Made by a program: the position numbers and the translations under genes. From an uncultured Bacteroidales bacterium (GTDB lineage: Bacteria; Bacteroidota; Bacteroidia; Bacteroidales; Paludibacteraceae): a stretch of DNA of 64,000 nucleotides. The notes beneath the pieces were generated by a model that saw nothing but the letters and a program-made list of their open reading frames with translations, did no database searches and was not told the origin of the DNA. This document shows, one piece after another, positions 26,798-35,455 of this stretch. Positions within the stretch are counted from its first letter, which is position 1. Each line of letters opens with the position of its first letter. The stretch covers positions 1-64,000 of the forward strand of contig CACWZZ010000002.1 in assembly GCA_902765485.1 (NCBI GenBank). The letters run 5' to 3'.

Positions 26798-27604
26798 TTA
26801 AAATACATCTATTATTCCTAAATGAATAGCTCTTTTTTCTTTCGGTGGAACTTGCATATAGTTTCCATACATTACGGTAAGGTATGCATCATAGTTATGC
26901 GGCATTGGAAATACACCATCTTCGAATTGCATATTAATGGTCGGAACGACCCAACTGCGATGGCGCGTTGCATATTGTGCATATCCTTTACCTGCACCGT
27001 ACGAATTAACACATTTGTCCTTCGATATAAACAAGGTCGCTATCTTAGCACAGCCAAGCACTAAAAGTGCTAACGGATATAGTGCATAGGCGATAACTTT
27101 TTTATGTTTGATATCCTCAAGATTATGTATCTGACGGAAACAACGACCATAAATTGGTTCCACTATTTTCCTAATAGGACGATTCCCATGTATCATTGGG
27201 AAAATATCCACCCATAAACCTGTAATACCTGCACGAGGTGTCCATTCATCCTCTGCTTGCTCCACGTAGCTGCGAGAATCTACCACTTTTGCAAAATTAA
27301 AAGCGAAGTTTTTGTTATTACTTGGACTCTCAACTCGATATTGTGGAGGTAATTCTTCTCTCAATACCGCCAATAGGTGTTCATAATCTTCTTCAAATAT
27401 TGCTATGTCTAAATCATCATCCCATGGAATAAACCCTTTATGTCGCACACAACCTATCATAGTACCTCCGTCAAGCCAATATATGATATTGTGTTTTTTA
27501 CAGATGTAATCGATAACTTTTAAGATTTCCAACATCCGCAGTTGCGCAGCACGTAACCGAGTTCCTGGAGCATTATAATATGATATGTCTTCTTGTTGCT
27601 GCAT
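26798..27604 (-). CDS. LicD-family phosphotransferase
   Basis: 268 aa from the ATG at 27604. The LicD signature is clear: YWLDGGTMIGCVRHKGFIPWDDDLDIAIF at about residues 45-73. LicD enzymes move a phospho-group from a CDP- or NDP-carrier (phosphocholine, or ribitol phosphate in fukutin relatives) to a glycan. The neighbouring CDP-ribitol-type fusion gene makes ribitol phosphate an attractive substrate; this is inference. I start at MQQQED rather than the longer frame, which would overlap the upstream gene. Confidence 0.85.
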   Translation of the reverse strand: MQQQEDISYYNAPGTRLRAAQLRMLEILKVIDYICKKHNIIYWLDGGTMIGCVRHKGFIPWDDDLDIAIFEEDYEHLLAVLREELPPQYRVESPSNNKNFAFNFAKVVDSRSYVEQAEDEWTPRAGITGLWVDIFPMIHGNRPIRKIVEPIYGRCFRQIHNLEDIKHKKVIAYALYPLALLVLGCAKIATLFISKDKCVNSYGAGKGYAQYATRHRSWVVPTINMQFEDGVFPMPHNYDAYLTVMYGNYMQVPPKEKRAIHLGIIDVF

Positions 27605-27606
27605 AA

Positions 27607-28983
27607 TTAAGATAATTTTTTTACATCTATTACTTCTCCTGTACAATCAGCTACTAAGGTATTTAGCGAAGCTATTGCGACCTGCTCTGCTTTGAGTAGT
27701 GTATCCTCCGGTTCGTTACCAAAATTAGATACTCGCATTGGCGTTTTAGTACGTTCCGGATTAATGCAATTGATGCGGATATGATCATTAGACCACTCTT
27801 CCGCTAAAGCCTGCACTAAATTGACTACTGCGGCCTTGGTCGCAGAATAGATGCTGTACATCATTCTTCCGCGAGTATAACTGCTACTTGTATATGCTAA
27901 TAACGAACCTTTCGTTTGCGCTAAATAGGGGTAAGACGCTTTCGCCACATTAATAATACCCAACATATTCACGCTAACAGATTGCTGTATTCGCTCATAT
28001 TCCATTGAAGATAATGCTTCTTTCACCAAAATTCCCGCCGTGTTCACCACATAATCAATTTTTCCCTCTTTCTCTGACACCTCGCGCAACGCCTTCTCCA
28101 CTTGTTCTATATGACCCACATCCACGCCGTTTAAGGAACGGCTGAAACTGTAAACCTTTGCGCCGCACTCTTGTGCCAGGCGTGCCACATCGGCACCGAT
28201 ACCATAACTGCCTCCAAATACAACCAACACTTTGCTTTGTAACTGTTTTCTTGTCCTTTCAGTCAATACTTCTTGGTTACCCTCCTGACTTTTCAGCTGG
28301 AAAAGTTTATCCACCAAGAACAAGTCTTCCTTATAGGTAATCTTCATATTGAAGACTTCGCCTTTCACTACATATACCGGCGTCTCGGGCTGGTATTTAC
28401 GTACTACGCCGCAGTCGTCCGTGGTTACGAAATTCGGATCTTGCATGGCTATTTCGTACGCCTTGTATATAACACCTCGTTTGAAACACTGTGGTGTCTG
28501 ACCGCTTCGGAGCAAAGAACGAGTGGGTATTGCATTTATACAATCTGCATCATCCACTTGGATTATTGTGTCTGCCACTGGAATAGCAACATCTACGGCA
28601 TCATATTCTTTTAGGGCTGCTATACAATCATTGATAATCCTATCATTCACCAAAGGACGCACTGCGTCATGAAAAATCAGATTATCGCTATCATCCGTAT
28701 AGGCATTGATGGCAGAGAGGCTGGAATGGTATCGTTCCTTTCCGCCGACTAAGATCTTGCGGACTTTCCCATAATGATTATTGATAACCAATTGCTCTAC
28801 ATCAGATATGAATTCCAAACGGGTTACTACTGCTATCTCGTCTATCAAATCATTATGTTCAAACACATCTATCGTATGCTCGATCACTTTTTTTCCTGCT
28901 ACTTTGAGGAACTGCTTGGGCAGGTCACGACCAAACCGTGAACCACTACCACCTGCTAATATGACTGCAATATTTTTACTCAT
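27607..28983 (-). CDS. Fused cytidylyltransferase / SDR reductase, CDP-ribitol synthase type (Bcs1/TarI-TarJ-like)
   Basis: 458 aa in two domains. Residues 1 to about 235 are an IspD/TarI-like cytidylyltransferase (LAGGSGSRFGRDLPKQFL, HDAVRPLV, TPQCFKRG, KITYKEDL). Residues about 250-458 form a short-chain dehydrogenase (VVFGGSYGIGADVARLA, NTAG, YSATKAAV). Haemophilus Bcs1 has this order: it reduces ribulose 5-phosphate to ribitol 5-phosphate and makes CDP-ribitol. Paired with licD 3 bp downstream, this suggests a ribitol-phosphate-decorated surface polymer. Confidence 0.82.
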   Translation of the reverse strand: MSKNIAVILAGGSGSRFGRDLPKQFLKVAGKKVIEHTIDVFEHNDLIDEIAVVTRLEFISDVEQLVINNHYGKVRKILVGGKERYHSSLSAINAYTDDSDNLIFHDAVRPLVNDRIINDCIAALKEYDAVDVAIPVADTIIQVDDADCINAIPTRSLLRSGQTPQCFKRGVIYKAYEIAMQDPNFVTTDDCGVVRKYQPETPVYVVKGEVFNMKITYKEDLFLVDKLFQLKSQEGNQEVLTERTRKQLQSKVLVVFGGSYGIGADVARLAQECGAKVYSFSRSLNGVDVGHIEQVEKALREVSEKEGKIDYVVNTAGILVKEALSSMEYERIQQSVSVNMLGIINVAKASYPYLAQTKGSLLAYTSSSYTRGRMMYSIYSATKAAVVNLVQALAEEWSNDHIRINCINPERTKTPMRVSNFGNEPEDTLLKAEQVAIASLNTLVADCTGEVIDVKKLS

Positions 28984-28995
28984 CGTCTTAGAAAT

Positions 28996-30030
28996 TTAAT
29001 GATAAAAACGTGTGCCGGGGAGGCAGGAGAAGGAATCGATGACGCCGACGACGTGAGGGGAATTTGACATTTCATCAACTACAATCAAGGTGTGGATGGA
29101 GTGATGGTTCATCTTCTCGCCGGCTTCGACGATCTTGGCATCCTTGGAGATCGTTTTGGGATCGCGGGACATGATCTCCGATACCGGGGTATCAAAGAAC
29201 GAAGCACCGAGCCGCTGCATCGCACGGCGGATGTCTCCGTCGGTAATGATACCGACTAATTGAGAATTGAGAATGGAGAATTGAGAATTGAGAATGGAGA
29301 ATTGAGAATTCTCCGTTTGATCTACCACGATGCCGATTCCCAGAGTACCTTTGGTGACGATTTCGATCGCTTCGCGCATCGGCATTCGGGGCGAGAGGAA
29401 GGGCAGGTTTTCGGTAAACATGACGTCCTCCACTTTGGCAAGCAGTTTGCGTCCAAGGTCACCTCCGGGATGCAAAGCGGCAAAGTCGGTCGGCTGGAAA
29501 TGGTTCGCTTCCACCAGCGCACATGCCAACGCATCGCCCATAGCGAGGGTGGCGGTGGTAGAGGCTGTGGGGATCAAGTTCAGCGGATCAGCTTCTCGCG
29601 AAACGGATATATTCAGATGTACCGCGGCGTATTTGGCGAGGAGACTTTCTTCGTTGGACGACATGCCGATGATTTGTATTCCTTTCGCCTGAATGAGCGG
29701 CAGGAATCGCAGTAACTCTTCGGTTGCGCCGGAATAGGAGATTGCGAGGACAAGGTCTTCGGCGGAGAGCATTCCCAGGTCTCCGTGGTAGGCATCCAGC
29801 GGGTTTAGGAAGAATGCCGGTGTGCCGGTAGAAGCCAGCGTAGCGGCGATCTTCGAACCTATATGTCCGGACTTGCCCACGCCGGTAACAACGACCTTGC
29901 CTTTGCAGGCACGTATCATTTCCACCGCCTGCAGGAAATGTTCGTCCAGCCGTTCCTGCAAAGCCGTAATAGCTGCTGCCTCGGTATGCAGACACTCCGC
30001 GGCTCTTTGTATTATCGGATTTTCGTTCAT
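28996..30030 (-). CDS. kdsD: Arabinose-5-phosphate isomerase (SIS plus two CBS domains)
   Basis: 344 aa. SIS domain with VVTGVGKSGHIGSKIAATLASTGTPAFFLNPLDA, ISYSGATEELL; GDALACAL and LHPGGDLGRKLL; then two CBS motifs (GIITDGDIRRAM, GVIDSF). It interconverts ribulose 5-phosphate and arabinose 5-phosphate, the first step of Kdo synthesis. A 7-bp array at 29258-29310 is read in frame and adds two copies of SQFSILN inside the first CBS domain, with the stop-free orientation in the coding sense. The start overlaps the upstream gene by 4 nt. Confidence 0.9.
   Translation of the reverse strand: MNENPIIQRAAECLHTEAAAITALQERLDEHFLQAVEMIRACKGKVVVTGVGKSGHIGSKIAATLASTGTPAFFLNPLDAYHGDLGMLSAEDLVLAISYSGATEELLRFLPLIQAKGIQIIGMSSNEESLLAKYAAVHLNISVSREADPLNLIPTASTTATLAMGDALACALVEANHFQPTDFAALHPGGDLGRKLLAKVEDVMFTENLPFLSPRMPMREAIEIVTKGTLGIGIVVDQTENSQFSILNSQFSILNSQLVGIITDGDIRRAMQRLGASFFDTPVSEIMSRDPKTISKDAKIVEAGEKMNHHSIHTLIVVDEMSNSPHVVGVIDSFSCLPGTRFYH
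29258..29310. repeat. 7-bp array (GAGAATT/GAGAATG words) inside kdsD
   Basis: About seven units of GAGAATT/GAGAATG. The coding strand is the minus strand, where no stop appears; the plus orientation carries TGA repeatedly. Confidence 0.7.
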
Positions 30031-30710
30031 AAGTCTCCTTTGTACGTTATTTTTCGGTTCGTTTCCTCGCCCTGCACGATGAATATCGGGTGTCGCGGTT
30101 CGTATTTGCGGACGATTCCGGCGTCGTCGGTAGCGATGATCTCGTCCTCCGCGAGCGCTTTCATATAGGCGTCTGCTATCAAATCCAGATGGAACGCCTG
30201 GGGCGTCTGCGCGCGCATAAAGTCTTTGCGATCCGGAATCTCGCGCACTTTGCCGTCTTCTACGCGGTAGAGTGTGTCCGTGACGGGAATTGCCACCGTG
30301 ACGGCTTCGTGTGTCTCCAGCGCGGCTGCTACGTCGGCTATGATCCGCTGCGAGACGAAGGGCCGCGCGGCGTCGTGGAGTAATAACCCCACCCCGTCCC
30401 TCCCTTCGGAGGGAGATAAGTCAAGGTATGCCAAGATGGCATGCCATGAGGACTCCCTTCTTTCGGAGCCGCCCGGGATGATTTTGGACAGTTTCTGCCA
30501 TGTGTTCTTTTGGCATAATTTTTGCAGCGTATCAAGGTGGTCAGGATGTATTACCACCGCGATCTCATCAATTGACGGGGCCTGCTCAAAGGCATCAACG
30601 GAGTGCTCCAAGATCGAGCGTCCGTCATCGAGCGGAAGGAACTGCTTCGGAGTTTCACCTCCGATTCTACTTCCGGTTCCTCCGGCTAATATGATTGCTA
30701 TATTGTACAT
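30027..30710 (-). CDS. ispD: IspD-family cytidylyltransferase (2-C-methyl-D-erythritol 4-phosphate cytidylyltransferase)
   Basis: 227 aa. LAGGTGSRIGGETPKQFLPL at the N-terminus, IPGGSERRESSWHAI, LHDAARPFVS, VTDTLYR, RAQTPQAF and a final KITYKGDL. It makes CDP-methylerythritol in isoprenoid synthesis; the TarI branch of the family makes CDP-ribitol, and the ending resembles that of the fused gene at 27607. So ispD is the best guess, not proven. A palindromic element at 30384-30420 inserts LSPSEGRDGVG directly ahead of LLLHDAARPFV. Confidence 0.75.
   Translation of the reverse strand: MYNIAIILAGGTGSRIGGETPKQFLPLDDGRSILEHSVDAFEQAPSIDEIAVVIHPDHLDTLQKLCQKNTWQKLSKIIPGGSERRESSWHAILAYLDLSPSEGRDGVGLLLHDAARPFVSQRIIADVAAALETHEAVTVAIPVTDTLYRVEDGKVREIPDRKDFMRAQTPQAFHLDLIADAYMKALAEDEIIATDDAGIVRKYEPRHPIFIVQGEETNRKITYKGDL
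30384..30420. repeat. CCTCC/GGAGG palindromic element inside the ispD-like gene
   Basis: CCCTCCCTTCGGAGGGAG core, in frame, in a conserved single-copy enzyme. Confidence 0.65.
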
Positions 30711-30751
30711 TGCTTGTTTTCTCCCGTTATTCTCCCGACGACGTCATACTA

Positions 30752-30794
30752 ACAACCCACTAATCACCCACTAATCACCCACTAATCACCCACT
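30752..30794. repeat. 11-bp array (CCACTAATCAC)
   Basis: About four units of CCACTAATCAC between kdsC and ispD; related in form to the CCCCCTAATCA arrays at 10561 and 59505. Confidence 0.6.
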
Positions 30795-30818
30795 CGTACA
30801 CCGACAGTGGCACGTAAA

Positions 30819-31340
30819 TTATTTAATTCCGTCTATTTCCGCCAGGATGGAATCTGTTATTTCTCTGATGGCTCCTTGTCCGCCGGGTGTGGCAAGGATT
30901 CGTATGTCCGCTTTGGCTCCGTTGGTCCGTGCTATGGCTTTCACTTCGGGTCGTGCGTTCGGCGGACAACAGGGATGACCTACAGCGGAGAGGAGGTCTA
31001 TGTCGTTGATGTCGTCTCCGACGTAACACACTTCGTCGAGGGTGATGTTGAGTTGGGTGCAAATCTCCTGTGCCGCCTGCAGTTTCGTCTGGCAGTCGGG
31101 ATTGACCTTGCTGCCTACACCAAGGTAGAGAAAACGCAGTTTCAGTTTCTCCGCACGCGCTTTGACGACAGGCGACAGCTCGGAAGTGAGGATGCCGCAC
31201 GGGATTCCCGCCTGCTGGAGACAGACCATTCCCATGCCGTCATAGACACAGAAACGCTTCATGGTTTCTCCTTCGGCGGTATAATACATGCCTCCATCGG
31301 TCATACAGCCGTCCACATCGGTGAGGAATAATTTAATCAT
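30819..31340 (-). CDS. kdsC: 3-deoxy-D-manno-octulosonate 8-phosphate phosphatase
   Basis: 173 aa HAD phosphatase. DVDGCMTDGG with the catalytic Asp pair at residues 8 and 10, ILTSE, and YVGDDINDIDLL near residues 115-126. It releases phosphate from Kdo-8-P. I start at MIKLFLTDVDG (31340); the longer open frame runs through the promoter. kdsC and kdsD lie in the same strand group, supporting a shared Kdo role. Confidence 0.92.
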   Translation of the reverse strand: MIKLFLTDVDGCMTDGGMYYTAEGETMKRFCVYDGMGMVCLQQAGIPCGILTSELSPVVKARAEKLKLRFLYLGVGSKVNPDCQTKLQAAQEICTQLNITLDEVCYVGDDINDIDLLSAVGHPCCPPNARPEVKAIARTNGAKADIRILATPGGQGAIREITDSILAEIDGIK

Positions 31341-31367
31341 TTTCACATTGGGGCACAAAATACTGTG

Positions 31368-31399
31368 CAAAATTAGTAAAAAGTTTTTATTTGTGCAAA
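31368..31399 (-). promoter_or_regulatory. Promoter of kdsC
   Basis: Minus strand TTTG (31396-31399), 20 bp, TAATTTTG (31368-31375). Exact consensus spacing. Confidence 0.75.
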
Positions 31400-31433
31400 T
31401 AAAAAGGATGAAACCAGATATTTTTTGCAAAAA

Positions 31434-31465
31434 TTTGCATATATGGAATAATTTTTGTAATTTTG
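31434..31465 (+). promoter_or_regulatory. Promoter of the GT4 / GDP-heptose genes
   Basis: TTTG (31434-31437), 20 bp, TAATTTTG (31458-31465), 26 bp before the GTG start. Back-to-back with the kdsC promoter. Confidence 0.75.
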
Positions 31466-31491
31466 CGCTCAAATTATAAATTAGCGTTATT

Positions 31492-32643
31492 GTGCGTATA
31501 GGAATATTAGGAACAAGTTGGCCTTACAGAGGTGGTTTGACCGCTTTCAATGAGCGTCTGGCGCGGCAGTTTGCGGCGGAAGGGCACGAGGTGGAGATTT
31601 TCACTTTCACGATGCAATATCCGGATTTTCTTTTCCCGGGTAAGACACAATATTCGGACCTGCCTAAGCCGGAGGACTTGTCTATCACGCGCACGATGAA
31701 CAGTATCAATCCTTTCACGTGGATTCGTACCGCGCGCAGGATCCAGAAAGCCGGCATTCAGCTGCTGGTGATCAAATTCTGGATTCCGCTGATGGCGCCA
31801 TGTCTGGGCACGATCGCGCGTCTATGCCGGAGAAAAGGAATCGAGGTGGTGTCTATCCTTGACAATGTGATTCCTCACGAGCCGCATTTCTGGGACAAAT
31901 GGCTGATCCGCTATTATGTGGGCAGCGTGGATCGGTTCGTAGCCATGTCCGCGAGCGTACAAGAGGACTGCCGACGCTTCCTGCCGGAGGAACGCAAAGG
32001 GCTGGTAGCACTATCGCCTCATCCGCTTTATGACAATTTCGGCGAGCCGGTAGCGAAGAGCGAAGCGCGGCGGATTTTAGGTCTGCCGGAGGACAAGACG
32101 ATCCTGCTTTTCTTCGGTTTCATCCGCGATTACAAGGGTTTGGACCTGCTGATGAAAGCCTATGCGAAGGTACTAAGTGACCAAGGACCAAGGACCAAGG
32201 ATTTGCTGCTGGTGGTGGCAGGTGAATTTTACAATAACGGCGAGCAATATACGGCGTTGGAGCAGGAGCTGGGGCTGAAGGGCAAGATTGTGTGGCATAC
32301 GGATTTCATTCCGGATGAGCGCGTGCGGCTCTATTTCTCTGCGGCGGATTTGATTGTTCAGCCTTACAAATCTGCTACGCAGAGCGGCGTGACGCAGATC
32401 GCTTACCATTTCGAGCGCCCGATGTTGGTGACGAACGTGGGCGGTTTGGCAGAAATTGTGCCGGACGGCAAAGTGGGTTATGTGTGCCCGGTAGATGAGA
32501 CGGCTGTGGCAAACGCGATCGGACGTTTTGCGCAGATGAGTACGGAGGAACGAGACGCACTGTTCCTGCCCAATATCCGAAAAGAAAAAGAGAAATATGC
32601 GTGGTCAAGGATGACTAAAGTCATCTTGACATTTGAGATTTGA
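31492..32643 (+). CDS. Glycosyltransferase family 4
   Basis: 383 aa from a GTG start directly after the promoter. GT-B fold with RIGILGTSWPYRGGLTAFNERLA, ILLFFGFIRDYKGLDLLMKAYAKV, and donor-site residues in LIVQPYKSATQSGVTQIAYHFERPMLVTNVGGLAEIV. A CCAAGGA array (32178-32201) adds SDQGPRTKD in a loop of the C-terminal domain. The last codons (ILTFEI, stop) come from a GACATTT array. It starts a plus-strand group with the GDP-heptose enzymes. Confidence 0.87.
   Translation: MRIGILGTSWPYRGGLTAFNERLARQFAAEGHEVEIFTFTMQYPDFLFPGKTQYSDLPKPEDLSITRTMNSINPFTWIRTARRIQKAGIQLLVIKFWIPLMAPCLGTIARLCRRKGIEVVSILDNVIPHEPHFWDKWLIRYYVGSVDRFVAMSASVQEDCRRFLPEERKGLVALSPHPLYDNFGEPVAKSEARRILGLPEDKTILLFFGFIRDYKGLDLLMKAYAKVLSDQGPRTKDLLLVVAGEFYNNGEQYTALEQELGLKGKIVWHTDFIPDERVRLYFSAADLIVQPYKSATQSGVTQIAYHFERPMLVTNVGGLAEIVPDGKVGYVCPVDETAVANAIGRFAQMSTEERDALFLPNIRKEKEKYAWSRMTKVILTFEI
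32178..32201. repeat. 7-bp array (CCAAGGA word) inside the GT4 gene
   Basis: Three CCAAGGA units, in frame. Confidence 0.5.
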
Positions 32644-32664
32644 CATTTGACATTTGAGATTTGA
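32626..32664. repeat. 7-bp array (GACATTT/GAGATTT words)
   Basis: Five to six units at the end of the GT4 gene; its TGA (32641-32643) lies in the array, and the heptose kinase starts 5 bp after it. Confidence 0.7.
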
Positions 32665-32668
32665 TAAT

Positions 32669-33694
32669 ATGATCATACGAAGTAAAGCACCTTTGCGGCT
32701 GGGATTAGCCGGTGGCGGGACGGACGTGTCGCCCTATTCAGATTTATATGGTGGAGCTATTCTGAATGCCACTATTTCGCTGTATGCCTATACGACGATC
32801 GAACCGCTGGAGGACGGCAAGATTGTTTTCTCTTCGCCCGACGCGGGTCTGGAAGAGGTGTATGATAGTTGCGAAGAGTTGGACACGAAGGGCTATTTTG
32901 TGCTCGCCAAGGGCGTTTATAACCGCGTGGTGAAGGACTTTGCGCACAAGCCGCTTTCGTTCCGCATCACGAGCCATGTCGATTCGCCTGCCGGAAGTGG
33001 TTTAGGTACGTCCAGTACGTTGGTAGTCAGTATATTAGGTGCTTTTGCCGAATGGCTGAAGTTGCCGTTGGGCGAGTACGATTTGGCACGGCTGGCATAC
33101 GAGATCGAGCGGATTGATTTGCAGATGGCAGGCGGCAAGCAAGACCAGTACGCCGCGACGTTCGGAGGGTTCAACTATATGCAGTTTCTGCAAGACGACA
33201 AAGTGATCGTGAACCCCTTGAGGATCCGTCAGCGGTACCAAGACGAGCTGGCGCACAATTTGTTACTCTATTACACCGAGACGAGCCACGTCTCCGCCGA
33301 GATCATTCAAGGTCAGATTGACAATGTGAAGGCGAAGAACAACAAGTCGATCGAAGCCATGCACCAGTTGAAGGAGCAGGCCGTTTGGATGAAAGAGAGC
33401 CTGCTGAAAGGCGATATAGACGCGATCGGCGAGATCCTCCATTTCGGCTGGGAACACAAGAAAAAGACCGCTTCGGGTATTACGAACCCGCTGCTGGACG
33501 AGATATACAAAACGGCTGTTGAGGCAGGTGCGACCGGCGGCAAAGTGAGCGGCGCAGGCGGCGGAGGATTTATGTTCTTCTACTGCCCGGGCACCAGCCG
33601 CTACGCTGTGGAGAAAGCGCTGTGCGAGAAATTCTCCGGTCAAGTGAAACGATATGAATTTACCCAAGAAGGACTGAAAACATGGACACTATAA
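32669..33694 (+). CDS. hddA: D-glycero-D-manno-heptose 7-phosphate kinase (GHMP family)
   Basis: 341 aa. IIRSKAPLRLGLAGGGTDVSPY at the N-terminus and the GHMP ATP loop PAGSGLGTSSTL at about residues 108-119; C-terminal GGKVSGAGGGGFMFFYC. It phosphorylates heptose 7-phosphate at C1 in the GDP-heptose route. The neighbours gmhA and the hddC-gmhB fusion support this over other sugar kinases. ATG 32669 is used, after the repeat array. Confidence 0.88.
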   Translation: MIIRSKAPLRLGLAGGGTDVSPYSDLYGGAILNATISLYAYTTIEPLEDGKIVFSSPDAGLEEVYDSCEELDTKGYFVLAKGVYNRVVKDFAHKPLSFRITSHVDSPAGSGLGTSSTLVVSILGAFAEWLKLPLGEYDLARLAYEIERIDLQMAGGKQDQYAATFGGFNYMQFLQDDKVIVNPLRIRQRYQDELAHNLLLYYTETSHVSAEIIQGQIDNVKAKNNKSIEAMHQLKEQAVWMKESLLKGDIDAIGEILHFGWEHKKKTASGITNPLLDEIYKTAVEAGATGGKVSGAGGGGFMFFYCPGTSRYAVEKALCEKFSGQVKRYEFTQEGLKTWTL

Positions 33695-34260
33695 GACGCT
33701 CGATCGAAGCGAGTATTGCGACGAAGCAAGAGATTTTAGCCACGCCAGCGTTGCTGGAACGCATTGAGACGGTGGCAGAAGTGATGGTGAAAGCGTTGCG
33801 CGAGGGCAAACGGATCCTTTGGTGCGGCAACGGCGGCAGCGCAGCCGATGCGCAGCATTTGGCGGCAGAGCTGTCGGGACGTTTCTATTACGACCGCCCG
33901 CCGCTTAATTCGGAGGCGATGCATTGCAACACGTCGTACCTTACTGCGGTCGCAAACGACTACGGCTATGACCTGATTTATTCGCGCATGATCGACGGCG
34001 CGTGCCACCCGGGCGACGTGCTGGTCGGTATTTCGACGTCCGGCAATTCGAAGAATATTTGCAATGCGTTTCGCAAAGCGAAAGAGTTGGGCGTGATCAC
34101 AATCGCCATGACCGGAGCGAGCGGAGGCGAGATGAAAGAATTGGCAGATTTCCTGCTCAATGTGCCTTCGACCGACACGCCGCGCATTCAGGAGAGCCAT
34201 ATTATGCTCGGACATATTATTTGCGAGATCGTAGAGGCTCGCATGTTCCCCCGTGTTTAG
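33682..34260 (+). CDS. gmhA: Sedoheptulose-7-phosphate isomerase
   Basis: 192 aa SIS-domain enzyme: LWCGNGGSAADAQHLAAELSGRF, VLVGISTSGNSKNI, and ESHIMLGHIICEIVE near the end. It turns sedoheptulose 7-phosphate into D-glycero-D-manno-heptose 7-phosphate. It overlaps hddA by 13 nt and the next gene by 8 nt, so the three genes are tightly coupled. Confidence 0.92.
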   Translation: MDTIRRSIEASIATKQEILATPALLERIETVAEVMVKALREGKRILWCGNGGSAADAQHLAAELSGRFYYDRPPLNSEAMHCNTSYLTAVANDYGYDLIYSRMIDGACHPGDVLVGISTSGNSKNICNAFRKAKELGVITIAMTGASGGEMKELADFLLNVPSTDTPRIQESHIMLGHIICEIVEARMFPRV

Positions 34261-35455
34261 CGAAGCTATCATATTAGCCGGCGGTTTCGGGACTCGTTTG
34301 AGCCACGTGGTGAGCAACGTCCCAAAGCCGATGGCGCCGGTGTACGGCAAGCCTTTCCTATGCTATCTGATGGACAGGCTCGTCGATGCCGGCATAGAGC
34401 GTATCGTGCTTGCCACGGGCTACAAACACGAGGTAATTGAGTCCTATTTCGGTACTTCGTACCGCGGCGTGGAGATCATTTATTCGCAGGAAGAGACACC
34501 CCTTTTCACCGGTGGCGCTATCGTGCAGGCGGCACGAAAACTGGAAACGGAGCATTTTGTAGTCCTCAACGGAGATACCCTTTTCGATATTGATTTTGAG
34601 GAACTTGCGCAGGCGCATGAGCGTCAGAATGCGTCTATCACGATTGCCCTTCGGGCGGTAGCAGACACAGCGCGTTACGGCGCGGTCAGTTGCGCAGAAG
34701 ACGGACGAATCGCGGCGTTTAATGAGAAAGAGGCGAGCGCCGGAGCGGGAGTTATCAACGGCGGGATCTATGTGATCAACCGTGCGTGGCTTCTGGGGCA
34801 AGAGTTGCCGGGTAAGTTCTCTTTCGAGAAAGAGTTGCTGCAGCCGATGGCGGGCAAAGAAGCGATCTACGGCGTAGAGTTTCATTCGTATTTCATCGAC
34901 ATCGGTGTGCCGGAGGACTATTTCCGCGCGCAGCGGGAGTTCAAGGCGCTGTTCCCTGCCGATGAGTTTCTGTTTCTCGACCGCGACGGCGTGCTCAATG
35001 TGCAGATTCACGGGGATTACGTTCGTTCATGGGGTCAATGGAAATGGATGGACGGTATGCCGGAGCAGCTTGCCCAATGGGCGAAGGAGTATAAGCGCGT
35101 TTTTCTGGTCACGAACCAGCAGGGCGTGGGCAAAGGGCTGATGAGCGAAGCCGATTTAGCGGAGATCCACCGACACATGCTGGAGGAGGTAAAGGCGGCA
35201 GGCGGACGGATCGACGGGATCTATGTCTGCACGGACTTGGAGGGCAGTCACAGCCCTTGCCGCAAACCCGCTATCGGCATGGCGCTGCAGGCGCAGAGAG
35301 ATTTTCCTGAAGTGGATTTTCACCGCTCTATCATGATCGGCGACAGTGTATCCGATATGCTTTTCGCGCGCAACGCGCAAATGCGGGCGGTCTATATTTC
35401 TAAAAAAAATCCCGTGCCGGAGGAGGTACGGGATGTTACAGATTTAATTTTATAG
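34253..35455 (+). CDS. Fusion of heptose-1-phosphate guanylyltransferase (HddC) and heptose bisphosphate phosphatase (GmhB)
   Basis: 400 aa from a GTG start overlapping gmhA by 8 nt. Residues 1 to about 235 are a sugar nucleotidyltransferase (AIILAGGFGTRLSHVVSNVPKPMAPV, VLNGDTLFDIDF). Residues about 240-400 are a HAD phosphatase (FLFLDRDGVLN, LVTNQQGVGKG, CRKPAIGM, MIGDSVSDM). With gmhA and hddA the locus encodes all four activities from sedoheptulose 7-phosphate to GDP-D-glycero-D-manno-heptose in three genes. Fused forms occur in other bacteria; the heptose end use here is not shown. Confidence 0.85.
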   Translation: MFSEAIILAGGFGTRLSHVVSNVPKPMAPVYGKPFLCYLMDRLVDAGIERIVLATGYKHEVIESYFGTSYRGVEIIYSQEETPLFTGGAIVQAARKLETEHFVVLNGDTLFDIDFEELAQAHERQNASITIALRAVADTARYGAVSCAEDGRIAAFNEKEASAGAGVINGGIYVINRAWLLGQELPGKFSFEKELLQPMAGKEAIYGVEFHSYFIDIGVPEDYFRAQREFKALFPADEFLFLDRDGVLNVQIHGDYVRSWGQWKWMDGMPEQLAQWAKEYKRVFLVTNQQGVGKGLMSEADLAEIHRHMLEEVKAAGGRIDGIYVCTDLEGSHSPCRKPAIGMALQAQRDFPEVDFHRSIMIGDSVSDMLFARNAQMRAVYISKKNPVPEEVRDVTDLIL

